Origin: CAJXZP01 sp963974475
GTDB lineage: Bacteria; Bacteroidota; Bacteroidia; Flavobacteriales_G; Salibacteraceae
NCBI GenBank assembly: GCA_963974475.1
Contig: CAXBCR010000011.1
Coordinates: forward strand, 1-64,000
Direction: 5' to 3'
Length of the DNA: 64,000 nt
Below the pieces are notes generated by a model. It worked only from the letters and a program-made list of their open reading frames with translations. It did no database searches and was not told the DNA's origin. The number at the start of each line of letters is the position of its first letter. Position 1 is the first letter of the stretch. Positions 26,795-35,840 of the stretch are shown here, piece by piece. Both the position numbers and the translations under genes were made by a program.

Positions 26795-26803
26795 TACATT
26801 TGC
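26795..26803 (+). promoter_or_regulatory. -7 promoter element of the acyl-CoA synthetase gene
   Basis: TACATTTGC, 15 nt before the ATG at 26819. No well-spaced -33 TTG is visible. Confidence 0.55.
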
Positions 26804-26818
26804 GTCAAATTATAAATT

Positions 26819-28873
26819 ATGCTCCATTCATCGTTAATTGAACCAAAAAGTATCGCGGTAATTGGGGGGTCTAACAGCCCGTCAAAACCAGGTGGTAAAA
26901 TTGTGACCAACCTGCTAGCGGGTACTTTTTCGGGTGATTTGTATGTGGTTAATCCTAAAGAAAACGAGGTTCAAGGATTAACTTGTTTCAAAACAATTGA
27001 CGATTTACCGAATGTTGATTTGGCTATTTTAGCTATTCCTGCCCGGTTTTGTTTACAAACGGTGACAACCTTATCCGAGAATAAAAACACACGTGGATTC
27101 ATTATTATTTCAGCCGGATTCGGTGAGTCCGATGATGCAGGTAAAGAATTGGAAGTTGCCATTGCAGCGCAAATAAATAAAGTTAATGGAAGTTTGATTG
27201 GACCCAATTGTATTGGGGTTATTAATGCCAATTACCAAGGAGTTTTCACGCTTCCCGTACCCAAACTTGCCAAAGATGGCGTTGATTTAATTAGTGGCTC
27301 GGGAGCAACTGCAGTGTTTATAATGGAAGCGGGAATGCAAAATGGATTGCGTTTTAATCAGGTATTTTCTGTGGGTAATAGTGCCCAAACGGGAGTGGAG
27401 GAAGTATTAGAACATTTGGATGAAACCTATATTGAAGGTGATAGTTCTAAAATTAAATTACTTTACATTGAAAGCTTTACTAATCCTCGAAAATTTTTAA
27501 AGCATGCATCATCCTTAATTAATAAAGGGTGTAAAATAGCGGCCATAAAATCAGGGTATTCATCTGCGGGAAGTAGAGCAGCTTCATCGCATACAGGTGC
27601 GGTGGCTACTAGTGATTTCATTACACGAGCACTTTTCAGAAAAGCAGGTATTGTATATTGCAGTAGCCGGAGCGAGTTAGTTACCGTGGCTGGAATATTT
27701 AATTATAAAGAACTTAAAGGAAAGAAAATTGCAGTTATCACCCATGCGGGTGGTTCTGCTGTAATGCTTACCGATGCACTGGAAAAAGGGGGGTTAGTTG
27801 TTCCAACCATTCAAGGAGACGATGCAGATGAGTTGTTGAGTTACTTACATCCAGGATCTTCGGTTTCTAATCCAATAGATTTTTTGGCCACCGGAACGGC
27901 TGACCAATTAGGAATTATCATTGATTATTGCGAACACAATTTTGATGAAATTGACGGTATGGCAGTGGTTTTTGGTAGTGCCGGATTGTTTGATGTAGAA
28001 AATGTGTATAAGGTGCTAAATGTGAAAATGAAGTTTTGTAAAAAACCAATTTATCCTGTTCTTCCATCCTTGGTTAATGCGGAAAAGGAAATCGAGTATT
28101 TTATTTCCAAAGGACGTGTGAATTTTCCAGATGAGGTTTCATTGGGTAACGCCTTGTCAGAGGTGAATAAAACACCTGTACCAACAGATTTAAACGTAAC
28201 GTTACCCGAAATTGCGCTTAATTCGATAGCTTCTATTCTTTCCAATTCTAAATCCGGATTATTAGCTCCCAAAGAGACGGGAGATTTATTGAAATCCGCA
28301 GGAATTCCTACTGCCTACGAAATTGTGGTTGACGATGTGGATTCAGCAGAATTAGAAATTCAAAATATTGGATTTCCAATGGTGATGAAAGTGGTTGGGC
28401 CCATTCATAAAACAGATGTAGGAGGAGTTGTCTTAAATGTTTCGAGTAAGGATGAGGTAATTCAAGAGTTTCATCGATTAATGAAAATCGATGAGGTAAC
28501 CGGAGTTTTGATGCAACCCCAATTAAGCGGAATCGAAATTTTTGCAGGTGCTCGTAAAGAAGGGAATTTTGGTCACGTAATAATGTGTGGTTTAGGTGGA
28601 ATTTATATAGAAGTTTTTAAAGATATACGCGCAGGTTTATCGCCTGTAGGTAAGGAGGAAGCTTTGACAATGATTGACCGATTGCAAATCAATCCAATTT
28701 TAAAGGGTTACCGTGGTAAAGAGGGAATCAATATTGAATTATTTGCGGAAATAATCACCAGAGTTTCTGCTTTGGTCGAAGCCGCACCGCAAATTGAAGA
28801 AATGGATTTAAACCCATTAATGGGATCTGGCGATAAAATCTTCACCGTGGATGCTAGGATAATACTAGCATAA
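26819..28873 (+). CDS. ADP-forming acetate/acyl-CoA synthetase (fused)
   Basis: The 684-residue protein is a fused NDP-forming acyl-CoA synthetase, making acyl-CoA or, in reverse, ATP from acyl-CoA. Residues about 5-130 form the CoA-binding Rossmann domain. The ligase domain has the phospho-accepting His258 in SHTGAVATSD, and the C-terminal 220 residues are an ATP-grasp domain. It has its own promoter element and converges on the alpha/beta hydrolase gene. The acyl group is not defined by sequence. Confidence 0.88.
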   Translation: MLHSSLIEPKSIAVIGGSNSPSKPGGKIVTNLLAGTFSGDLYVVNPKENEVQGLTCFKTIDDLPNVDLAILAIPARFCLQTVTTLSENKNTRGFIIISAGFGESDDAGKELEVAIAAQINKVNGSLIGPNCIGVINANYQGVFTLPVPKLAKDGVDLISGSGATAVFIMEAGMQNGLRFNQVFSVGNSAQTGVEEVLEHLDETYIEGDSSKIKLLYIESFTNPRKFLKHASSLINKGCKIAAIKSGYSSAGSRAASSHTGAVATSDFITRALFRKAGIVYCSSRSELVTVAGIFNYKELKGKKIAVITHAGGSAVMLTDALEKGGLVVPTIQGDDADELLSYLHPGSSVSNPIDFLATGTADQLGIIIDYCEHNFDEIDGMAVVFGSAGLFDVENVYKVLNVKMKFCKKPIYPVLPSLVNAEKEIEYFISKGRVNFPDEVSLGNALSEVNKTPVPTDLNVTLPEIALNSIASILSNSKSGLLAPKETGDLLKSAGIPTAYEIVVDDVDSAELEIQNIGFPMVMKVVGPIHKTDVGGVVLNVSSKDEVIQEFHRLMKIDEVTGVLMQPQLSGIEIFAGARKEGNFGHVIMCGLGGIYIEVFKDIRAGLSPVGKEEALTMIDRLQINPILKGYRGKEGINIELFAEIITRVSALVEAAPQIEEMDLNPLMGSGDKIFTVDARIILA

Positions 28874-28900
28874 TTACCATTCCTTTTTTAAGATATACAC

Positions 28901-29662
28901 CTACTCTTGTAGGAATTTTGTCACTAATTCGTAAAACAATTGTGGGTTTTCAGCGTGTAACCAATGTCCTGAATTTGGTATGGTAGCAAGTTCCGCATTG
29001 GGGAATGCCTTTTTTATATCCGCCATATCTTCATCCAAAATATAGTTAGAATTACCACCCCTTATAAATAAGGAGGGTTTGGTGAAAGTTTCGGATAGTA
29101 AATCTTCTCCCACGTTTTGAATGTTATTTACTACAGATGCTAAGTTAAATCGCCAATCCAAAATCCCTTTTTCTTTCCAGTACAAGTTTTTTAGAAAGAA
29201 TTGAATGGTTTGATCTTGTGGAATGTAATTGGATAAAATCTCGTGAACCTCTTTCCGCGATTTCATTTCGTGAATAGGAACACTTTGAAGTCCATTCAAA
29301 ATTTGTTGATGATGCACTGGGTATTTTTTGGGGCCAATATCCGCAACAATTAGCTTGTTCATCAATTGGGGATAGGTCTGCGCAAATTTCATAGCTAATT
29401 TACCACCCATCGAGTGTCCAATTATATTGATATCATCTAGAAACAAGTCATCAGTCAACTCTTCTAAATCCTCCATCATAACCTGGTAATTCAATTCGGG
29501 GTCACGTGGTGAATGTCCGTGATTTCTTAAATCCACCAATATTACTTGGTAGTTTTCTGCCCATCGTTTTCCTAGGGTTTGCCAATTGTCGAGCATACCA
29601 AACAATCCATGCAGAATTATAAGGGGCTCTCCCTCACCAAGAATTTTATGATGTAATTTCAT
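28901..29662 (-). CDS. Alpha/beta hydrolase, YbfF-like esterase
   Basis: The 253-residue product is a classical alpha/beta hydrolase. It has the HGLFGMLDNW oxyanion block, the nucleophile elbow GHSMGGK and the catalytic His in NSGHWLHAE, as in short-chain acyl esterases such as YbfF. There is no signal peptide, so it is cytoplasmic. It is 17 nt downstream of pdxJ on the same strand and probably co-transcribed. The natural substrate is unknown. Confidence 0.83.
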   Translation of the reverse strand: MKLHHKILGEGEPLIILHGLFGMLDNWQTLGKRWAENYQVILVDLRNHGHSPRDPELNYQVMMEDLEELTDDLFLDDINIIGHSMGGKLAMKFAQTYPQLMNKLIVADIGPKKYPVHHQQILNGLQSVPIHEMKSRKEVHEILSNYIPQDQTIQFFLKNLYWKEKGILDWRFNLASVVNNIQNVGEDLLSETFTKPSLFIRGGNSNYILDEDMADIKKAFPNAELATIPNSGHWLHAENPQLFYELVTKFLQE

Positions 29663-29679
29663 TTTTCTTTGTATTTGAA

Positions 29680-30402
29680 TTATTCGGTTGGTCTCAACTC
29701 ACGTAAATAAAGCGCAATGGTGTTTTCTAATCCATAATAAAGAGCGTCAGAAATTAGGGCGTGACCAATAGAAACCTCCAATAGTCCAGGCACATTTTCT
29801 GCAAAATACCGTAGGTTTTCTAAACTTAAATCATGACCCGCATTTAGACCTATACCTAGTTTTTGGGCTGTTTCTGCAGCTTTAATAAATGGGGCAATTG
29901 CTCGTTCTTTATTCTCTGGATATTCATCCGCATACGACTCTGTGTATAGTTCCACTCTATCGGTGCCGGTGAGTTTAGCGTTTTCAATCATTTCTGAATT
30001 CGCATCAATAAAAATGGAGGTTCGAATACCTGCAGTTTTAAATCTAGAAACAATTTCTCTCAAAAGTGACTGATGAGTAATGGTGTCCCAACCTGCATTG
30101 GAGGTCAATACGTCAGGTCCGTCAGGGACAAGTGTTACCTGAGCGGGTTTATACTTTAGCACCATTTGTATAAATTCTTCACTTGGATATCCCTCTATAT
30201 TGAATTCCGTTTTAACCACGCTACTTAATTCATCCACATCCGAAAATCGTATGTGTCTTTCGTCTGGTCTAGGGTGTATTGTAATGCCTTGTGCTCCAAA
30301 TTGTTCGCAATCTATTGCTACTTGTAATACGTTTGGAGTATTACCGCCACGCGCATTTCGAATGGTGGCAACTTTATTGATATTGACACTTAATTGAGTC
30401 AT
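29680..30402 (-). CDS. pdxJ: PdxJ, pyridoxine 5'-phosphate synthase
   Basis: PdxJ condenses 1-deoxyxylulose 5-phosphate with aminoacetone phosphate to form pyridoxine 5'-phosphate, the ring of vitamin B6. The 240-residue TIM-barrel has the family N-terminus LSVNINKVATIRNARGG, the TIHPRPDERHI phosphate loop, VTLVPD and the GLNAGHDL block. It is the first gene of a two-gene minus-strand unit. A promoter (-7 TACCTTTGC) lies 24 nt before the ATG. Confidence 0.95.
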   Translation of the reverse strand: MTQLSVNINKVATIRNARGGNTPNVLQVAIDCEQFGAQGITIHPRPDERHIRFSDVDELSSVVKTEFNIEGYPSEEFIQMVLKYKPAQVTLVPDGPDVLTSNAGWDTITHQSLLREIVSRFKTAGIRTSIFIDANSEMIENAKLTGTDRVELYTESYADEYPENKERAIAPFIKAAETAQKLGIGLNAGHDLSLENLRYFAENVPGLLEVSIGHALISDALYYGLENTIALYLRELRPTE

Positions 30403-30426
30403 ATTTTTCTATTTTTGAACCGAATT

Positions 30427-30461
30427 GCAAAGGTAAATTATTGTTTTACTCAACACACCAA
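30427..30461 (-). promoter_or_regulatory. Promoter of pdxJ
   Basis: On the minus strand TACCTTTGC (30435 to 30427) with a TTG 23 nt upstream, slightly longer than ideal. It overlaps the 5' region of the divergent CBS-protein gene. Confidence 0.55.
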
Positions 30462-30474
30462 AATTCGAAAAACC

Positions 30475-31137
30475 ATGACAGCAGGGCAATTTGCAGATGT
30501 AGAGCTTCCGTATCTCGAAACCGTAGACACATGCGACAAGGCAATGGGGTTTATGGACGAATTTAAACTATCACACTATCCGGTGGTTAATGGGTCTTTG
30601 TTTGTTGGGCTTATTTACGAAGAGGATATTTTTGAAATGGAAGATTGGAGCCAATCAATTGCTCAAAGCAAGGTAAGAATGCCAGACGTATCCATTAATA
30701 AGTCAGAACATTTTTTATCGGTGGTTAATAAAATTCAAATTTCCAAATTGAGCTGCATAGCAGTGGTAGATAATAATAACCATTATGTGGGTGTTATTAC
30801 GAGAGATAAAATTGTGAATGTATTTGGCAGCTCTTCCATTGTACAAGATACCGGTAGTGTTATTGAAATTGAAATGACTCCAAATGATTATTATCTCACC
30901 GAAATTAGCCGAATCATTGAGTCCACAGGGGTGAAAATATTAGGTACCTACATTCGCACGGATTCAGAGGCCAACAAAATTGTTTTGACCATTAAATTGA
31001 ATCAGCAGGAAGTTGAAAATGTTTTGAGCGAACTGGACCGGTTTGGATACAACGTTTTAGCTAGCTACCACTTGAAATATGAAACAGAATATATGCAAGA
31101 CAGATATGATAACCTTATGAACATGCTAAACCTTTAA
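30475..31137 (+). CDS. Two-CBS-domain protein
   Basis: The 220-residue product (ATG 30475) has two CBS motifs: about residues 1-60 (DTCDKAMGFMDEFKLSHYPVVNGSLFVGLI) and about 70-125 (KLSCIAVVDNNNHYVGVITRD). An ACT-like strand region (about 145-215) follows. CBS pairs sense adenine nucleotides. It has no enzyme domain. It is 13 nt before a BamA-like gene and 1.4 kb before nadK, an order common in Bacteroidota, so it may sense NAD or ATP. This is inference. A longer in-frame start upstream is less likely. Confidence 0.82.
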   Translation: MTAGQFADVELPYLETVDTCDKAMGFMDEFKLSHYPVVNGSLFVGLIYEEDIFEMEDWSQSIAQSKVRMPDVSINKSEHFLSVVNKIQISKLSCIAVVDNNNHYVGVITRDKIVNVFGSSSIVQDTGSVIEIEMTPNDYYLTEISRIIESTGVKILGTYIRTDSEANKIVLTIKLNQQEVENVLSELDRFGYNVLASYHLKYETEYMQDRYDNLMNMLNL

Positions 31138-31150
31138 TCCATTTTTTGAA

Positions 31151-32545
31151 ATGAGGTTGATTTTATTTTTCATCTTTTTTATGGGTGCATTTAGTACCAT
31201 GGCTATTCAAAATGATAGTAGTAAAATAGTGATTATAGGAAAAACCAGTTTTGAAGGAAACGACAAAACCAAAGAATTCATTTTACTCCGTGAGTTGACA
31301 TACCACGAAGGGGATACTCTTGAATTAATCCAACTAAAAGAGAAATTAATTAGAAGTAGAGATAATATTTTTAACACTAAGTTATTTACGACTGCCACTT
31401 TTACCATTTTGGAAGGTGAGGGAGTTTTGATAGATGTAGTCTTTCATTTGGAAGAGCGCTGGTATGTATGGCCCTATCCAATTTTAGAAAATGGAGATAG
31501 GAACTTTAATACATGGTGGCAAACTAAAGATTTTAACCGGCTTACCTATGGGATATATCTTAACTGGTTTAATTTTAGAGGAAGAAATGAGACTTTTAAA
31601 ATCATGATGAAAGTGGGCTTTGAAAATCAATTTTCTTTGGGCTACGATATTCCGAACTTAAATAAAAAGAAAACCCTCGGGTTATATGTAGCCACCGGTT
31701 ATGCGGAATATACGGAGGTAAATAATCGCTCGGAAGGTAATAAGAGAATTTTTTATAAAAGTACAAATGGCCCGGGTCGGCAGGTTCTTTTTGCCATGGC
31801 TAATCTTACATATCGAAAAAACCTTAATGCACGTCACCAAATCGGTTTGATGTATAATCAGATTCAGGTGGATTCTGGGGTTGTTTCTTCATCGACCAAC
31901 TACCTGAAAGGGAACATGCAAAAAACCGATTTCTTTACCTTAAGTTATTATGGTAAATATGATACAAGAGACTATATTGAATACCCGCTCAAAGGATATA
32001 AAATAGAAACCTATATTACCAAATATGGGTTAGGGGTATTGAATAATGAAGGATTGAATGTTTTGACTACTATTGCTGGTTTATACTGGCACAAACCGCT
32101 TGGTGGGAGATGGTATGTGGCAAATAGCGTGGTGGGTAAACTATCTTTCTTTGATGATACACCATATTCTATTCAACAAGGATTAGGTTATGCCAATTCA
32201 ATAAGAGGGTATGAATTATATGTTTTTGATGCAGAGAAATATGGGATTGTTAAAACGAATATTAAATATAATATCCTGAAGAAAAAGGAAATGCACCTTA
32301 AATGGTTGAAATTGAAAAAATTTAATAAGCCTTACTTTGCAATGTACCTGAATACTTATTTTGATTTTGCTTATGCCGAGGATCGGTTGTACAAAGAAAG
32401 AAATTTATTGTCAAATAAATGGGCCTACGGATATGGAATTGGTTTGGATGTAACCGCATTTTATGATTTTGTAATGCGGGTTGAATATTCGATTAATAGA
32501 GAAAATGAGAAAGGGTTCTTTTTACATCTGAAAAAGGCGATATAA
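31151..32545 (+). CDS. BamA/TamA-like outer membrane protein
   Basis: The 464-residue product has a Sec signal (about residues 1-18). One POTRA-like domain follows (about 25-100, IVIIGKTSFEGNDKTKEFILLRELTYHEGD), then a surface-antigen-type barrel of alternating strands. It is much shorter than the full BamA at 37424, with one POTRA instead of five. The likely place is the outer membrane. The client is unknown. It sits 13 nt after the CBS gene and 35 nt before nadK. Confidence 0.83.
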   Translation: MRLILFFIFFMGAFSTMAIQNDSSKIVIIGKTSFEGNDKTKEFILLRELTYHEGDTLELIQLKEKLIRSRDNIFNTKLFTTATFTILEGEGVLIDVVFHLEERWYVWPYPILENGDRNFNTWWQTKDFNRLTYGIYLNWFNFRGRNETFKIMMKVGFENQFSLGYDIPNLNKKKTLGLYVATGYAEYTEVNNRSEGNKRIFYKSTNGPGRQVLFAMANLTYRKNLNARHQIGLMYNQIQVDSGVVSSSTNYLKGNMQKTDFFTLSYYGKYDTRDYIEYPLKGYKIETYITKYGLGVLNNEGLNVLTTIAGLYWHKPLGGRWYVANSVVGKLSFFDDTPYSIQQGLGYANSIRGYELYVFDAEKYGIVKTNIKYNILKKKEMHLKWLKLKKFNKPYFAMYLNTYFDFAYAEDRLYKERNLLSNKWAYGYGIGLDVTAFYDFVMRVEYSINRENEKGFFLHLKKAI

Positions 32546-32580
32546 CGAATACATTTTGTTTCTTTGAGTAATTTTAAAAG

Positions 32581-33465
32581 ATGAAGACGGTCGCAATTTT
32601 TGGTAAAGAAGTAAATCATAAGTTTAAGGATGATATTATCTTCTTGCTAAATTACCTAAAGGAAAAAGAAATTGATATTCAGATTCATAAAAAGTATCTA
32701 AGCAAGCTAAAAGAAGAATTTGAAATTGATTTGCGCCATGTCGTAGCCTTCACTTCGGCCAGGAACAAGCATCGTAGACCTGATTTATTCATTAGCGTGG
32801 GTGGCGATGGTACCTTTTTGGATTCTACTATTCTTTTACGCGATACTTCTATCCCAATTATGGGTATTAATACAGGAAGACTTGGCTTTTTAGCTAGAGT
32901 GAGTTCTGAAGATATTAAAGAATCAATTGATAAATTTTTGGCGGGTAATTTTAAAATTGAAGAACGTAGCTTAATTGAAATTTGTACCAAGGAAGAATTA
33001 TTTGGGAAAAAGAATTTTGCCCTGAATGAGGTAACCATTCATAAGAATGATAATACGTCCATGGTAGTAATCCATACGTATGTTAATGGTGAGTTTTTAA
33101 ATTCCTATTGGGCGGATGGATTAATAATTTCAACGCCTACTGGATCCACTGCCTATTCCTTGAGTGTAGGGGGGCCAATTGTAGCGCCAGGATCACATAA
33201 TTTTATTATAGCGCCCATTGCACCGCATAATTTAAATGTTCGCCCAATGGTTATTTCTGATAGTTCTGAAATAACTTTAAAAATTGAAGGAAGAACAGAC
33301 AAGTCATTAGTGAGTTTAGACTCTCGAATGCACCGAATTGATTCTTCTGTCGAAATAAAAGTGCGTAAGGCTAATTATTTAATCAAATTAATTCAATTTC
33401 CAGATCAAACCTTTTTTCGTACCCTTCGTCACAAATTGAATTGGGGTCTTGATAAACGAAACTAA
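32581..33465 (+). CDS. nadK: NAD kinase
   Basis: NadK phosphorylates NAD to NADP. The 294-residue product has the invariant GGDGT (residues 74-78) and NTGRLGFL. It also carries the TPTGSTAYSLSVGGPI motif, and NEVTIHKN for substrate binding. The length is usual. It follows the BamA-like gene after 35 nt on the same strand. A promoter-like pair overlaps its last codons. Confidence 0.94.
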   Translation: MKTVAIFGKEVNHKFKDDIIFLLNYLKEKEIDIQIHKKYLSKLKEEFEIDLRHVVAFTSARNKHRRPDLFISVGGDGTFLDSTILLRDTSIPIMGINTGRLGFLARVSSEDIKESIDKFLAGNFKIEERSLIEICTKEELFGKKNFALNEVTIHKNDNTSMVVIHTYVNGEFLNSYWADGLIISTPTGSTAYSLSVGGPIVAPGSHNFIIAPIAPHNLNVRPMVISDSSEITLKIEGRTDKSLVSLDSRMHRIDSSVEIKVRKANYLIKLIQFPDQTFFRTLRHKLNWGLDKRN

Positions 33466-33479
33466 ATATTTACCTTTGC
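33449..33479 (+). promoter_or_regulatory. Strong promoter pair at the end of nadK
   Basis: TTG at 33449-33451 and TACCTTTGC at 33471-33479 are 19 nt apart, the ideal Bacteroidota spacing. The next gene starts 210 nt downstream. A transcript from here would carry a long leader or a small RNA, though no terminator is seen before 33689. Confidence 0.6.
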
Positions 33480-33663
33480 CCAAGCTTTTGACCGTTTGGT
33501 GATATTATTTGACCAAATATATTGAGAGCAACACACAAATATTAATAGAAATAAACTGATTATCTACAGGTTTTAGAAATTTATAAAGTATTGTTTTATA
33601 AATAAATATTGAAGTTTATACGTGAGAGGTATAAAAGTCATGATTCTTAAATTGGTCTGTATG

Positions 33664-33671
33664 TAGCTTTG
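33664..33671 (+). promoter_or_regulatory. -7 promoter element of the first PorG-like gene
   Basis: TAGCTTTG, 17 nt before the ATG at 33689; the second copy has TAGATTTG at the same distance. No -33 TTG is correctly placed here. Confidence 0.5.
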
Positions 33672-33688
33672 TTTCTAATTGGGGAATA

Positions 33689-34600
33689 ATGAAACGACTA
33701 TTTTTACTGTTTATAGTATCCGCTATTTTTACCTTGGTTTTGGTTCAAGAAGCCAATGCCCAAAGGTGGAATAGGTATCGTAAGGAAATTGGATTTACTG
33801 TAGGTGCATCTAACATGTTAAGTGATTTAGGTGGAGGGCCTGGAGTAGGATCACGTTATGGTGATTTTCAATTTGGTACCACTAGATATGCAGTTGGAGG
33901 ATACTTTAAATACAGAATTCATGATCATTTCGCAGTTAAACTTAACTTGTTGTATGCACAATTATATGGTGATGACCAATTAACCGATAACTATAGTAGA
34001 AGAAGCAGAAACTTAGATGTAAGAACCGGATTATTGGAGCTTTCGGGCCAGGTAGAGTTTTATATTATTAGAGAAAGAATCGGGTCAAGATATAAACTAA
34101 AAGGAGTACGAGGATATGGTTCAAACAATTTTTCGCTTTATGTTTTTGCCGGAATTGGAGGTGCCTATTATAATCCTAAAGGAACGAATACCAATGGGGA
34201 TTGGGTGAGTTTAGCTCCTCTTAATACAGAAGGCCAAGGATTAGCAGGTGCTCCTAAAGATTACTCCCAGTTTACTTTTGTTTTTCCATCCGGAGTTGGG
34301 TTAAAGTATAATATATCAAAAATAATGGGGGTCCAATTCGAGGCAAGTACTCGATTTACCACTACCGATTATTTAGATGATGCAAGTACCCAATATTATG
34401 ATGGTAACGCCTTGGCTGCAAATTTTGGGGCTGAATCAAAAGCCATGGCTGATAAGCGCTACAATAGTGTGAATAGGCATCAAGCTGGAGGAACACGTGG
34501 GCATGATGATAAAACGGATATGTATATGTTTGGTTTATTAACTGTTACTATGCGTATTCGGTCACGGGCTAGATCAAGAGTTCGTACGGAGAAATTCTAA
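33689..34600 (+). CDS. PorG-family (DUF6089) outer membrane protein, copy 1
   Basis: The 303-residue product has a Sec signal (cut after Ala24, before QRWNRY) and a beta-rich mature part. It contains the family hallmark FTTTDYLDDASTQYYDG about 60 residues before the C-terminus, and it ends in an Arg-rich tail RARSRVRTEKF. PorG is an outer-membrane part of type IX secretion. It is very similar throughout to copy 2 and only distantly like copy 3. It may be a duplicated paralogue rather than PorG itself. A terminator follows, so it is transcribed apart from copies 2 and 3. Confidence 0.78.
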   Translation: MKRLFLLFIVSAIFTLVLVQEANAQRWNRYRKEIGFTVGASNMLSDLGGGPGVGSRYGDFQFGTTRYAVGGYFKYRIHDHFAVKLNLLYAQLYGDDQLTDNYSRRSRNLDVRTGLLELSGQVEFYIIRERIGSRYKLKGVRGYGSNNFSLYVFAGIGGAYYNPKGTNTNGDWVSLAPLNTEGQGLAGAPKDYSQFTFVFPSGVGLKYNISKIMGVQFEASTRFTTTDYLDDASTQYYDGNALAANFGAESKAMADKRYNSVNRHQAGGTRGHDDKTDMYMFGLLTVTMRIRSRARSRVRTEKF

Positions 34601-34623
34601 AAAAAAAACCAGATGAAATTGAA

Positions 34624-34657
34624 GAAAGGGATGAATATTAATCCCTTTCCTTTTTTT
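34624..34657 (+). terminator. Intrinsic terminator after PorG-like copy 1
   Basis: A perfect 9-bp stem (34624-34632 with 34641-34649), 8-nt loop and a run of seven T at 34651-34657. Confidence 0.85.
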
Positions 34658-34793
34658 AGATTGGTTTGATCTAACCTTGATTGCTATTATTTTATAATAG
34701 TAATTTTCATGAATTTCATTATACTTTTTTATTCCAAAAGCCCTGTGTTTATGGTAGTTTGATATATGAAAAGAATTTCACAAATTCAACCTT

Positions 34794-34858
34794 GTTATTA
34801 ACAATTTTTCGCGGTTATCAACAAAATCGCGTTGACAAGTGCGGGTTATTAACAATTT
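34794..34858. repeat. Direct repeats GTTATTAACAATTT, DnaA-box-like
   Basis: GTTATTAACAATTT occurs exactly at 34794-34807 and 34845-34858, and a close relative GTTATCAACAAAAT lies at 34814-34827. The TTATYAACA cores differ from the DnaA box TTATNCACA by one or two bases. They lie just upstream of copy 2 and could bind DnaA or another regulator. Confidence 0.5.
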
Positions 34859-34876
34859 ATGAGCTTTCTTTCGAAG

Positions 34877-34884
34877 TAGATTTG
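34877..34884 (+). promoter_or_regulatory. -7 promoter element of PorG-like copy 2
   Basis: TAGATTTG, 17 nt before the ATG at 34902, the same spacing as for copy 1. Confidence 0.5.
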
Positions 34885-34901
34885 TTTCAAATTAGACTAT
34901 T

Positions 34902-35804
34902 ATGAAGCAAATTTTCACCCTTATTTCGGTAGTAGCATTTATTGCTACCATTTCTATTCAGGATGCGCAAGCACAAAGATGGAATAGATATAAAAAAGAA
35001 GTAGGCCTTTCATTAGGCGCTACCAATATGTTAAGTGATTTAGGTGGAGGTCCTGGTGATGGCTCTCGATTTGGTGATTTTCAATTGAATACCTCTAGAT
35101 TTGCAGTTGGAGGTTTTTTTAAATATCGGTTTCATGATCGCTTTGCTGTTAAATTAAATTTAATTTACGGTCAATTATACGCTGCAGATAAGACAACGGA
35201 AAATCCAGGTAGAAATTCTAGAAATCTGGATGTACGAACCGATTTATTGGAGTTGTCCGGTCAGTTAGAGTTTTATATCCTAAAGGAAAAGATTGGGTCT
35301 AGGTACAAAATTAAAGGTATTAAGGGATATGGCTCATCTAACTTCGCAATGTATTTATTTGCTGGTATTGGTGGTTCTTACTTTAATCCAAAAGGAACGA
35401 ATCAAGCGGGTGATTGGGTGAAATTAGCTCCTCTAAATACCGAAGGTCAGGGATTGAATGGTGCTCCAAAAGACTATTCTCAAATAACAATGGTATTCCC
35501 TACTGGAGTAGGCTTTAAATATAATATTTCTAAAACTATCGGGCTTCAATTTGAGGCAGGGATGCGCTTTACGACTACTGACTATTTGGATGATGCCAGT
35601 ACACAGTATTATGATGGCGCAGCACTTGAAACGGCTTATGGCGCGGTGTCAAAAGATATGGCGGATAAAAGATATACGAATCCAAATAGGTTTGATGCTG
35701 GTGGAACAAGAGGTCATAACGATAAAAATGACACCTATATGTTTGGTTTGTTAACATTGACTTATCGTATAAAATCAAGAGCTAGATCTAGAGTTAGATT
35801 ATAG
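34902..35804 (+). CDS. PorG-family (DUF6089) outer membrane protein, copy 2
   Basis: The 300-residue product has a Sec signal (cut after Ala24, before QRWNRY). It shares almost the whole length of copy 1, including NMLSDLGGGPG near the N-terminus, the GSRYKIKGIKGYGS block, FTTTDYLDDASTQYYDG and a C-terminal RARSRVRL. The high likeness and tandem arrangement indicate a recent duplication. It lies 36 nt before copy 3 and may be transcribed with it. A role in type IX secretion is inferred from the family. Confidence 0.78.
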   Translation: MKQIFTLISVVAFIATISIQDAQAQRWNRYKKEVGLSLGATNMLSDLGGGPGDGSRFGDFQLNTSRFAVGGFFKYRFHDRFAVKLNLIYGQLYAADKTTENPGRNSRNLDVRTDLLELSGQLEFYILKEKIGSRYKIKGIKGYGSSNFAMYLFAGIGGSYFNPKGTNQAGDWVKLAPLNTEGQGLNGAPKDYSQITMVFPTGVGFKYNISKTIGLQFEAGMRFTTTDYLDDASTQYYDGAALETAYGAVSKDMADKRYTNPNRFDAGGTRGHNDKNDTYMFGLLTLTYRIKSRARSRVRL

Positions 35805-35840
35805 TAACAATAATATTTTAGTTAGATCGTTCATGCGGGC

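Larger units (their letters stand above)
34601..34901. other. 301-bp gap between PorG-like copies 1 and 2
   Basis: It holds the terminator of copy 1 (34624-34657), a set of TTATYAACA repeats (34794-34858) and the -7 element of copy 2 (34877-34884). A 74-codon open frame at 34681-34905 crosses this region and the start of copy 2, but it has no ribosome site or family resemblance, so I do not call it. Confidence 0.6.

Noticed and set aside
30394..30474. Longer start for the CBS protein gene
   Set aside because: The added residues are not CBS-like and the frame would cover the pdxJ promoter.
34681..34905. 74-codon frame between PorG-like copies 1 and 2
   Set aside because: It overlaps the start of copy 2, has no ribosome site, and covers the repeat and promoter signals there.
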